From Planctomycetota bacterium (GTDB lineage Bacteria; Planctomycetota; SZUA-567), in assembly GCA_020861125.1 (NCBI GenBank), contig JAJBSZ010000139.1, positions 1 to 6,257 of the forward strand: a stretch of DNA of 6,257 nucleotides, written 5' to 3'. This document shows, in pieces, positions 1 to 5,535 of the stretch; the stretch's first letter is position 1, and each line of letters begins with the position of its first letter. A model generated the notes under the pieces. It was not told where the DNA came from and did no database searches. It saw only the letters and a program-made list of their open reading frames with translations. The translations under genes were made by a program, and so were the position numbers.

Positions 1-93
1 CCCTTGATCTGGGTACTTCCTACAGTACCGACAATATCGAAAGTACCGAAACGTATTCTCGGACGACGTCCACCAGGGTGCCGGCCGGCTGGT
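1..93. repeat. Left-edge non-coding stretch with AGTACC repeats
   Basis: This stretch lies downstream of the minus-strand phosphatase gene and runs off the window edge. It is clearly less GC-rich than the rest. AGTACCGA occurs at 24-31 and again at 42-49, an 18-bp period. The reverse complement GGTACT lies at 12-17, so 12-17 and 24-29 form a 6-bp inverted repeat with a 6-nt loop. There is no T-run that would make it a clear intrinsic terminator on either strand. It could be a small operator-like cluster, the 3' hairpin of the phosphatase transcript, or chance. No convincing gene is seen here. Confidence 0.35.
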
Positions 94-762
94 TCATCCG
101 CCGGACGCGGACACTGGCGCCAGCGCCAGGGCCTCCGCCGGCGACTCGATGACCAACTGGGCGCCGGCGGCCCACAGTTCCGCCACCGGACGGAAACCCC
201 AGCCCACGCCCACGGTATACATGCCGGCGGCTCGGCCGGTTTTCATGTCGGTGTCGGTATCGCCGAAATACAAAAACTCGGCCGGAGGAATCGCCAGCCG
301 GGCGGCTATTTCCAACGCGCCGGCCGGATCCGGTTTGCGGGCCACGGTATCCCGGGCGCCGAAGACGGCCGCGAAGGTGCCGGCGGGAAAGAAGTAGTCC
401 GTCATGCGCCGGGTGAACCGATCCGGCTTGTTGGACAGCACGGCCAGCGGGAGACCGCGCCGGCGCAGCGTGGCCAGGAGCTCCGGAATGCCGGGGTACG
501 GCCGGGTGCCCTTGGCCCAGTTCACGGCATAGGCGGCGTCCATGCCCGCCGCCAGCGCTTCCCGAACGGCCGAACCCGTCCCCGGCGGGGCAGCCCGGCG
601 GATGAGGTTGGGAATGCCGTCGCCGACGAAATACCGGTAGGCGTCGACCGGATGCGGCGGCAGGCCGTGCTCGACGAGGACCCCGTTCATGCTGTCCGCC
701 AGATCGCCTAAGGTATCCAGCAGGGTGCCGTCGAGATCGAAAATCACCGCGCGAACCACCAT
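94..762 (-). CDS. gph: HAD-superfamily hydrolase, phosphoglycolate phosphatase-like
   Basis: The product is a cytoplasmic 222-aa HAD phosphatase, the usual length for the phosphoglycolate phosphatase group, which dephosphorylates small phosphate metabolites such as 2-phosphoglycolate. All four HAD motifs are visible. Motif I is FDLDGTLLDT, with nucleophile D9 and acid/base D11. Motif II is the serine of VLSNKPD (S110). Motif III is the lysine of ARKPDP (K143). Motif IV is GDTDTD (D168 and D172, the Mg ligands). A helical cap lies between motifs I and II, about residues 18-95. The frame is open upstream to an ATG at 846, but the added 28 residues are Gly/Pro-rich, unlike the family, and would cover the putative promoter. 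The ATG at 762 puts motif I at the expected distance and follows a G-rich stretch that can serve as a Shine-Dalgarno site. The gene diverges from the operon starting at 983. Family is certain; exact substrate cannot be read from sequence. Confidence 0.9.
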   Translation of the reverse strand: MVVRAVIFDLDGTLLDTLGDLADSMNGVLVEHGLPPHPVDAYRYFVGDGIPNLIRRAAPPGTGSAVREALAAGMDAAYAVNWAKGTRPYPGIPELLATLRRRGLPLAVLSNKPDRFTRRMTDYFFPAGTFAAVFGARDTVARKPDPAGALEIAARLAIPPAEFLYFGDTDTDMKTGRAAGMYTVGVGWGFRPVAELWAAGAQLVIESPAEALALAPVSASGG

Positions 763-805
763 CCCCGTTCCCCCGTCCAGACGCCCACCGGGCGGCGTCC
801 CGCCC

Positions 806-833
806 ATCTTACCGCCGCCCGGCGGCGGGTCAA
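806..833 (-). promoter_or_regulatory. Putative sigma70-type promoter for the phosphatase gene
   Basis: Read on the minus strand, TTGACC (828-833) is followed after 16 bp by TAAGAT (806-811), which matches the TATAAT consensus at four of six positions. The leader to the ATG at 762 would be about 35-40 nt. The spacer is almost entirely a perfect palindrome (812-828). The leader holds another 6-bp stem, GGGCGG at 790-795 with CCGCCC at 800-805. The call rests on hexamer matching alone. Confidence 0.35.
812..828. repeat. Perfect GC palindrome inside promoter spacer
   Basis: CCGCCGCC at 812-819 and GGCGGCGG at 821-828 are perfect reverse complements separated by one base. They fill the spacer between the putative minus-strand -35 and -10 boxes. 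The site could be an operator for a dimeric regulator. In DNA this rich in GC, short palindromes of CCG/CGG also arise by chance. Confidence 0.4.
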
Positions 834-839
834 GTTTTC

Positions 840-886
840 TTGACAAATCCCTTTCCTCTCCGACAATTTTCCGGATATACTATACT
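840..886 (+). promoter_or_regulatory. Putative promoter region of the plus-strand operon
   Basis: A perfect TTGACA -35 hexamer lies at 840-845. Sixteen bp downstream is GACAAT (862-867), a four-of-six match to the -10 consensus. Further down, two overlapping TATACT boxes occur at 876-881 and 881-886. They are better -10 hexamers but lie too far from TTGACA (30 and 35 bp) to pair with it, and have only poor -35 matches of their own. This is an unusually AT-rich island in the gap and the natural place for the operon promoter. Which -10 is used cannot be decided here. Confidence 0.5.
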
Positions 887-891
887 ACCAC

Positions 892-961
892 TTCCGGTGG
901 CGCGAGCCAACCGGAACGGGCCGGCCCGCGACGCCGCCAGGCGTCCAGCCGTGGGCACGGC
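892..961 (+). promoter_or_regulatory. Tandem hairpins in the 5' leader of the membrane-anchored protein gene
   Basis: Several stems follow one another. TTCCGGTGGC (892-901) pairs with GCC-ACCGGAA (906-916, one bulged A at 909) across a GCGA loop (902-905), which fits the GNRA tetraloop pattern. GGGCCGGCCC (918-927) is a palindrome. GACGCC (930-935) pairs with GGCGTC (940-945) across a 4-nt loop. GCCGTG (948-953) pairs with CACGGC (956-961). The Shine-Dalgarno sequence (972-976) follows directly. A structured untranslated leader with a role in mRNA stability or translation control is possible. No known riboswitch class is recognised. Confidence 0.4.
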
Positions 962-982
962 CTCCCTTGACAGGAGAAGGCG

Positions 983-2347
983 ATGCGAAGCAACTTGAGC
1001 ACCAAGTCCCGATTGGCGGCTCATATAACGGCGTTGGTACTCTTGATCCTCATGCTGGTTTATGTCTCCCCACCGCCGCCGCCGGAAGTGCCGGCGGATC
1101 CGGTGATCACGACCACTCCGCCGCCGTCCTTTCCGCCCGACCGGCGGGATGCGGACGACGTGGTGGCGGCCGGCGCTGCCACGGCGGGCACCGAACCCGC
1201 CGCCCCCGCCACGGAAACGGTGCCGGTAATGGTTACTGCCGATCCCGTCCAGGCCATCCTCGACATGCCGCGGTTGTCCGACCCCGTGACTACGGTGGCG
1301 GCGCCTGTCGCTGACCCGGTTGCTATTGCCGCCGCCGACGCCACCGCCCCCGCCGATCCGGACGGAACCGACCCGGGCGCGGCGGTCGGGGAAGCACCGG
1401 TCGCCGTATTGCCACCGGACGACGGCGAGGAGGCCACACCCGACGAGCAGCCCCCTCTCCACCTGGCGGACGACGATCCGACGGAAACGGCGGACGATAC
1501 CGGGCCGGAGACGGAATTGGAAGACGACCCGGCCGACCCGCCCGCGGCCGATCCCGTACCCGTACGGACGGAGGACATTGGCACGGACGAATTCCCCGGG
1601 GATGACGATTCTCGCCGGGACAGCTCCGTTGATGCCGATACCGATGCCGGCGCCGTTGATGCCGCCGGTATTACCGATGATTTCGAATCCGCTGCCAACG
1701 CCGATGACCCGCTGGCCGGGGACATTCTGGGCATTACGCCCGCCACCGCGTCAGAGACGGAGGCGGACGGCGAGGCGGTAGAGCCGGCCGGTGACGACGA
1801 CGGCGGGTTGGACACTGCCGAAACCCCGGCCCGGATCCAGCCGGACGAAGGGGGTTACCTGGTGGTGGCGGCCGCCGACGCGGCGGTGCCGCAGACCGCC
1901 ACCACACCGCTGCCGGAAACCGGCACCCAGGTGCTGGGGGACGGCATCTTCTGGATCGATTCCCGGCACGATGGCAAAACCGGTCTGGCCGGTATCGGCG
2001 ACATCGGAACACTGATCCTCCTGGCGCCGGCGCCCGACCATCCCGTCGCCGACTTCGCCGAATACGAACCCGAAATTTTTGCCGCCGGCACCGACGACGC
2101 CACCGAGGCGTCGGCGGAACAGTTCCTGGATTTGGTGGAGCAGGGGGCCAAACCGGTGGTTCTGGTCAGCCTGCCCGGCGCCCGGGGCGCGGCCTTCTTC
2201 AAGGGTGTGTACCTCCTGTCGCGGCCGAATCTGGACCGGGCCGAGGCGGTGGACGATACCCTCCGGCAGATTGAACCGGAGCTCATCGACGCGGCCGACG
2301 ATCGCGAGGCCATCATCCACCGCCTCCGGTCCCTCCACCTGCCCTGA
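983..2347 (+). CDS. Membrane-anchored acidic Pro/Ala/Asp-rich protein, unknown function
   Basis: I do not recognise this 454-aa protein. It starts with a basic N-terminus and one hydrophobic segment (about residues 11-28), with no lipobox or obvious signal peptidase site, so it is probably a signal anchor leaving the rest outside the cytoplasm. Five consecutive prolines (P30-P34) follow the segment. Residues about 31-289 are low-complexity, dominated by Asp, Glu, Ala, Pro and Thr, and should form a very acidic, extended stalk. Residues about 290-454 look folded: hydrophobic strand-like runs (GTLILLAPAP, KPVVLVSLPG, GVYLLSRPNLD) alternate with helices, ending in LRSLHLP. The anchor-plus-Pro-rich-stalk layout recalls TonB, but no TonB C-terminal domain is seen. 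The ATG is preceded by AGGAG (972-976) at good spacing. It is the first gene of the operon, 19 bp before the IspH-UbiA fusion. Confidence 0.85.
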   Translation: MRSNLSTKSRLAAHITALVLLILMLVYVSPPPPPEVPADPVITTTPPPSFPPDRRDADDVVAAGAATAGTEPAAPATETVPVMVTADPVQAILDMPRLSDPVTTVAAPVADPVAIAAADATAPADPDGTDPGAAVGEAPVAVLPPDDGEEATPDEQPPLHLADDDPTETADDTGPETELEDDPADPPAADPVPVRTEDIGTDEFPGDDDSRRDSSVDADTDAGAVDAAGITDDFESAANADDPLAGDILGITPATASETEADGEAVEPAGDDDGGLDTAETPARIQPDEGGYLVVAAADAAVPQTATTPLPETGTQVLGDGIFWIDSRHDGKTGLAGIGDIGTLILLAPAPDHPVADFAEYEPEIFAAGTDDATEASAEQFLDLVEQGAKPVVLVSLPGARGAAFFKGVYLLSRPNLDRAEAVDDTLRQIEPELIDAADDREAIIHRLRSLHLP

Positions 2348-2370
2348 TGCCGCCGCCGGGATCGCCGTGA
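2347..2370 (+). other. Seven-codon mini-ORF bridging two genes (MPPPGSP)
   Basis: The stop of the upstream gene (TGA, 2345-2347) shares its last base with an ATG (2347-2349). That ATG opens a frame reading Met-Pro-Pro-Pro-Gly-Ser-Pro and then TGA at 2368-2370. Its stop overlaps the GTG start of the fusion gene (2367-2369) as GTGA. Ribosomes ending the first gene could re-initiate here and be delivered to the GTG. PPPG is a known type of ribosome-stalling sequence relieved by EF-P. Translation of such a short frame is unproven and the overlap could be chance. Confidence 0.3.
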
Positions 2371-4082
2371 ACGTCATTCTCGCCCAGATCACCGGTTTTT
2401 GCGATGGCGTCAAGCGCGCCATGCGCATCGCCCTGGCCGCCGCTGGCGGGCCGGGCGCTCTGTGGGCTGACGGCCCGCCGGTGCACAACCACCAGGCTCT
2501 TTGCCTGATGGAACTCCAGGGTGTTCGCCTCGGCGACACCCCGGATGCCGATGTGGACCGGGTTCTGGTGCGCGCCCACGGGATCGAACCGGAGCGGCGG
2601 CGGCGCTGGCTGCAGGCTGGCCTGCAGCTGGTGGACGCTACCTGTCCCCGCGTCGCCCGCAACCAGCGCCTGGCCGCCGAGGCGGCGGCGCGCGGGGCGA
2701 CAGTGGTGCTGGCCGGCGATCCAGATCACGCCGAGGTGCGGGCGGTGGCCGGCTGCGCCGGCGACCACTGCCGTATCGTCGCCACCCCGGCGGAGGCGGA
2801 GGCGGTGGCGGCTTCGGGAGACGTGGTATTCCTGGCCCAGACCACCTTCAATGTCGAGACCTTCGCCGTCATGGCCGGCATCATGCGCCGACGCTTTCCC
2901 GGTTGCCAGGTGTCGGACACCATCTGCCGCGCCACCCACGACCGCCAAGCCGAAGCCGCCCGCCTCGCCCGTCAGGCCGACGTGCTGGTGGTGGTTGGCG
3001 GCCGCCACAGCGCAACCCCCCGCCGCCTGGCCGACACCGGCCGCGCCGCCGGGAAGCCGGTGTTTCTGGTGGAAACGGCGGAGGAACTGCGGCGGGAGGA
3101 TTTCGCCGGCTTCCGCACGGCGGCGGTGACCGCGGGCGCCAGCACGCCAGGCTGGATCACCCAGGAGGTGGTGAACCGCCTGCGGGGCATGGGACGGTGC
3201 GCCCCGGGCGAATGGCCGGTCCGCCTTCTCCGCCTCCTGGCGCAAAGCCGCCTGCTGGCCGCCCTTTCGGCCGGCGGCCTGGCCCTGGCGGCGCAGGCCA
3301 TGGTGCTGCAGGAACTCCGGCCGCGGCTGGCGCTGGCGGGGGCCGCCTACGTGTTTTTCGCCCACACCTTGAACCGGCGGGAACCGTCCGACCCGGAGGC
3401 ACGGCGCCTGTCGCTGGTGGATGCCTTCTACCAGACCTGGCGGCCGCTCCTCCTTGCCGCCGCCTGGCTGGCGGCGGCGGCGGCCCTGGCCCTGGCGGCG
3501 ACGGCGGGGGTGGCGCCCTTCGTCCTGTTGGGGGCCGCCACGGGAGCGGCGGCCGCCTACGCCGCCGCCGGCCGCCGCCGGAACGGCGCGCCTGCCCGCT
3601 TTTCTGTTTCCCGGGGCTGGGCCATGGCTCTCGGGTGGGCGACGGTGTTGGCGGGACCGGCCCTTCTCGAAGCGGCGGCGGCCGCGCCGGGGCCGTTGGC
3701 CATGGCTTTCGTATTTCTCGTCTGCCTCGGCGGCATCCTGGTGCGGGATCTCCATGACGTCGCCAGCGACCGCCTGATGGGCATTCCCACCCTGCCCGCC
3801 CGGCGCGGGCCGCAGTTGGCCCGGACCCTGGCCGCAGGGGCTTTCCGGCTGGCCATGCTCCTGCCGGCGGCGGCGGCACTCCTGGCCTGGGCGGACGCCA
3901 GCGCGCCGGCGGCGTGGTCCGTGGCCATGCTTTGCCTCGCCACGGCGCCGCTGCCCGGGCTTCTGCTCCTGGAGCGGGTGGTGCAACGCCGCTGGCCGGA
4001 CGCGGTGGCGCTGCAGGCCGGGGTGGACAGTATGGGATGTCTCGCCGGCGGCATCGCTCTGGTGTGGGGGATCTGGTTATGA
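2367..4082 (+). CDS. ispH: IspH (HMBPP reductase) fused to a UbiA-type membrane domain
   Basis: The 571-aa product joins two enzymes of isoprenoid metabolism. Residues 1-275 are IspH, the [4Fe-4S] enzyme reducing HMBPP to IPP and DMAPP. The cluster cysteines align as C12 (GFCDGV), C93 (DATCP) and C187 (DTICRAT). H40 (VHN), H71 (AHG), H121 and E123 (DHAEV), the QTT motif (158-160) and S259 (TAGAS) are also present. The usual S-x-N substrate motif reads S215-A-T217. Residues about 284-571 are very hydrophobic, with about seven to nine possible membrane segments. The UbiA second Asp motif is clear at 461-477 (D461, D464, D468, ending GIPTLP). The first Asp motif is degenerate (H333-T-L-N336, E339, D342). 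The GTG start puts C12 where E. coli IspH has it, and no in-frame ATG lies nearby; the Shine-Dalgarno match (GGGA, 2358-2361) is weak. The substrate of the second half is unknown. Confidence 0.88.
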   Translation: MNVILAQITGFCDGVKRAMRIALAAAGGPGALWADGPPVHNHQALCLMELQGVRLGDTPDADVDRVLVRAHGIEPERRRRWLQAGLQLVDATCPRVARNQRLAAEAAARGATVVLAGDPDHAEVRAVAGCAGDHCRIVATPAEAEAVAASGDVVFLAQTTFNVETFAVMAGIMRRRFPGCQVSDTICRATHDRQAEAARLARQADVLVVVGGRHSATPRRLADTGRAAGKPVFLVETAEELRREDFAGFRTAAVTAGASTPGWITQEVVNRLRGMGRCAPGEWPVRLLRLLAQSRLLAALSAGGLALAAQAMVLQELRPRLALAGAAYVFFAHTLNRREPSDPEARRLSLVDAFYQTWRPLLLAAAWLAAAAALALAATAGVAPFVLLGAATGAAAAYAAAGRRRNGAPARFSVSRGWAMALGWATVLAGPALLEAAAAAPGPLAMAFVFLVCLGGILVRDLHDVASDRLMGIPTLPARRGPQLARTLAAGAFRLAMLLPAAAALLAWADASAPAAWSVAMLCLATAPLPGLLLLERVVQRRWPDAVALQAGVDSMGCLAGGIALVWGIWL

Positions 4083-5005
4083 TGATACTGGCCGGGGTGG
4101 ATGAAGCGGGCCTGGGCCCAACCATCGGACCGCTGGTCACCGCCGCCTCCGGGCTGGCGGTGCCGGCGGCGTGGCTGCCGGAGGAACCCTGGACCCGCCT
4201 GGCCGACGCGGTGTGCCGAGCGTGGCGGAAGGGGGAGACCCGGCCGGCCGTGGCCGACAGCAAGGTGGTGTATGCCGCCGGCGGCCGGGACGCGCTGGAA
4301 CTGACGGTGGGCGCCTTCGCCGTGGTGGTCGGCAGTCCGGTCCTGGCCGAGCCGCCCGCCGCCGAGGGCTGCCACCCCTGTTACCGGTGGGACATGGCGG
4401 ATTTTCCGGCCGGCTGCGCCCCGGAGGTGCTGGCGGCGGCGGAGCGGATCCGGGACGCCCTGGCCGCCCACGGCGCCGCCGCGGTGCATTTCGAAGCGGC
4501 TGCCGTGCACGAACCGGTTTTGAATCGGCGCTTTGCCTCCGGCATCAACAAGAACCAGGCCCTTCTGCTGGAAACCGGCCGCCATCTGGTGCGGCTGGTG
4601 GCGAAATTCCCCGACGCGCCGATGCTGGTGGTGGTGGACAAGCAGGGCGGCCGCGACGACTACCTGCCGTTTCTCATGGCCCTGTTTCCCGGCGCTTGGC
4701 TGGATGTGGTTGAATGCGGACGGAACCGGTCGACCTACCGCCTGCGCCGCACCGGCGGCGATGTGGAGTTCCGCTTCCAGCCCAAGGCCGATCGCGACTC
4801 CTTCACCACCGCCCTCGCCAGTCTGGCGGCGAAGTATGTCCGCGAGCGGGCCATGGCGGAACTGAACGCCTGGTTCGCCCGCCGGGTGACCGGGGTCAAA
4901 GCCACCGCCGGCTATCCGCCGGACGCCCGGCGCTGGCTGGCCCAGGTGCGCGCTCTGGGCCGCCGGAAAACCCTGCATCTGGACCGCCTCGTCCGCCAGC
5001 GGTAG
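4079..5005 (+). CDS. RNase HII-like protein, divergent family
   Basis: The 308-aa product has the RNase H fold signatures of type 2 enzymes, which cut the RNA strand of RNA/DNA hybrids. It starts with AGVDEAGLGP (D8, E9; classical form DEAGRGP), then ADSK (D60-K62), a strand with an acidic residue VVVDKQGGRDDY (D187), and a helix ASLAAKYVRERAM (247-259) matching the SIAAASILAKVTRDR region with E256 in place of the usual Asp. It ends with GVKATAGYPPDARRWL, like the HKGYGT..H segment. It is longer than typical RNase HII (about 200-220 aa), with insertions around residues 63-180. I associate such proteins, usually labelled hypothetical, with PVC bacteria. The start at 4079 forms an ATGA overlap with the fusion gene's stop, so translation is probably coupled; an ATG at 4082 is an alternative. 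It may be a true ribonuclease or have another role. Confidence 0.75.
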   Translation: MMILAGVDEAGLGPTIGPLVTAASGLAVPAAWLPEEPWTRLADAVCRAWRKGETRPAVADSKVVYAAGGRDALELTVGAFAVVVGSPVLAEPPAAEGCHPCYRWDMADFPAGCAPEVLAAAERIRDALAAHGAAAVHFEAAAVHEPVLNRRFASGINKNQALLLETGRHLVRLVAKFPDAPMLVVVDKQGGRDDYLPFLMALFPGAWLDVVECGRNRSTYRLRRTGGDVEFRFQPKADRDSFTTALASLAAKYVRERAMAELNAWFARRVTGVKATAGYPPDARRWLAQVRALGRRKTLHLDRLVRQR

Positions 5006-5008
5006 GCC

Positions 5009-5063
5009 AGGCGGTGGGTAGGAAATCCTTTCCGGCACGAAAGCGAATTCGTATTCACCGCCT
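5009..5063 (+). other. Predicted three-way-junction fold after the RNase HII-like gene
   Basis: AGGCGGTG (5009-5016) is the exact reverse complement of CACCGCCT (5056-5063). The enclosed sequence holds two small hairpins: GGAAA (5021-5025) with TTTCC (5029-5033), and ACGAA (5037-5041) with TTCGT (5048-5052). Together they would make a three-way junction. It has no hammerhead core and no following T-run. It could be a 3' end structure of the upstream transcript or part of an alternating fold with the hairpin at 5112-5138, which carries the same GGCGGTG and CACCGCC segments. Confidence 0.35.
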
Positions 5064-5076
5064 AGAGGCAAAAGGG

Positions 5077-5105
5077 TGGCGCCGCCGGGGCGGGAGCCGT
5101 ATACT
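5077..5105 (+). promoter_or_regulatory. Possible promoter (TATACT box) for the orphan protein gene
   Basis: TATACT at 5100-5105 is a good -10 hexamer. The best -35 at 17 bp, TGGCGC (5077-5082), is poor. The 11-mer CCGTATACTGG around this box (5097-5107) recurs exactly at 6085-6095, in the other large gap of the window, which raises its standing. Transcription would start near 5112, at the base of the hairpin 5112-5138. Confidence 0.35.
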
Positions 5106-5111
5106 GGGCGG

Positions 5112-5138
5112 GGCGGTGGCGAGACGGTTGCCACCGCC
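5112..5138 (+). promoter_or_regulatory. Nine-bp stem-loop in the leader of the orphan protein gene
   Basis: GGCGGTGGC (5112-5120) and GCCACCGCC (5130-5138) form a perfect 9-bp stem with a 9-nt loop. It lies 34 nt before the ATG and about where a transcript from the TATACT box would begin, so it could cap the 5' end of the mRNA. The 5' arm can alternatively pair with CACCGCC at 5056-5062 in a longer transcript. Confidence 0.4.
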
Positions 5139-5172
5139 ATCCGCCTTTCTTCCCAGGGGAGGGAACGATCCT

Positions 5173-5535
5173 ATGAGCAGCATCACGGTAGCAGACAAAA
5201 GCGGCGGCCGGTACCAGGCGGTGATCGAATTCTCCTACGGCGAATGCGAACGCCTGCCCTTCAACATCCTCCGCCGCATCGGCGCCCGGATCAAAACCGT
5301 GCCCGACGGTGGCATCCAGGCCGTCGCCGACTTCAACATCCGGTGCCGCGAGGAATCGGCCGCCTTCCTGGAGATGCTGGACATGTTTGGTGAAGACGGA
5401 TCCTTTCGCCACGGTTCCGCCGCCGACGCCGATCGCCTCGCCCTCACCGCGCCGCCGGCGGGCCTGGCGGGTCCGGACTCGGACGAGGACGACGAACTGG
5501 AACTGGATGGACCGCTGGCGGCGACGGACGACTGA
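5173..5535 (+). CDS. Orphan 120-aa protein with acidic C-terminal tail
   Basis: I do not recognise this protein. Residues 1 to about 80 look folded, with alternating short strands and helices (RYQAVIEFSYGECERLPFN, IQAVADFNIRCREESAAFLEMLDMF). Residues about 81-120 are low-complexity and end in an acidic run (DSDEDDELELDG). There is no signal peptide or membrane segment, so it is probably cytoplasmic. The ATG at 5173 is chosen because a purine-rich AGGGGAGGG lies just upstream and because the frame before it runs through the previous gene in the wrong phase. Third-position GC matches the neighbours, which supports real coding. It is separated from the upstream operon by 167 bp with its own possible promoter, and precedes the TPR gene by 76 bp on the same strand, so the two may be co-transcribed. 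Confidence 0.75.
   Translation: MSSITVADKSGGRYQAVIEFSYGECERLPFNILRRIGARIKTVPDGGIQAVADFNIRCREESAAFLEMLDMFGEDGSFRHGSAADADRLALTAPPAGLAGPDSDEDDELELDGPLAATDD

Noticed and set aside
4..711. 235-codon plus-strand frame opposite the phosphatase
   Set aside because: Arg/Gly-rich composition without a motif; the minus strand carries all four HAD motifs.
967..972. Second TTGACA as a -35 box
   Set aside because: It lies just before the Shine-Dalgarno site of the gene starting at 983, and no -10 box follows at a workable distance.
2079..2366. N-terminal extension of the fusion protein into the upstream gene
   Set aside because: The extra 96 residues are Arg/Pro/Ser-rich frame-shadow sequence, and the GTG at 2367 places C12 exactly as in known IspH proteins.
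2313..3986. 557-codon open frame on the minus strand opposite the IspH-UbiA gene
   Set aside because: Its translation is low-complexity Arg/Gly/Gln/His-rich sequence without any motif, while the plus strand shows clear IspH and UbiA residues. It is the usual antisense shadow of a GC-rich gene.
5009..5063. Three-way junction as a hammerhead ribozyme
   Set aside because: The shape fits loosely and a CGAAA is present, but the required CUGAUGA core is absent.
3557..5140. 527-codon open frame on the minus strand
   Set aside because: It covers two plus-strand genes with recognisable motifs and has no domain of its own; explained by high third-position GC.
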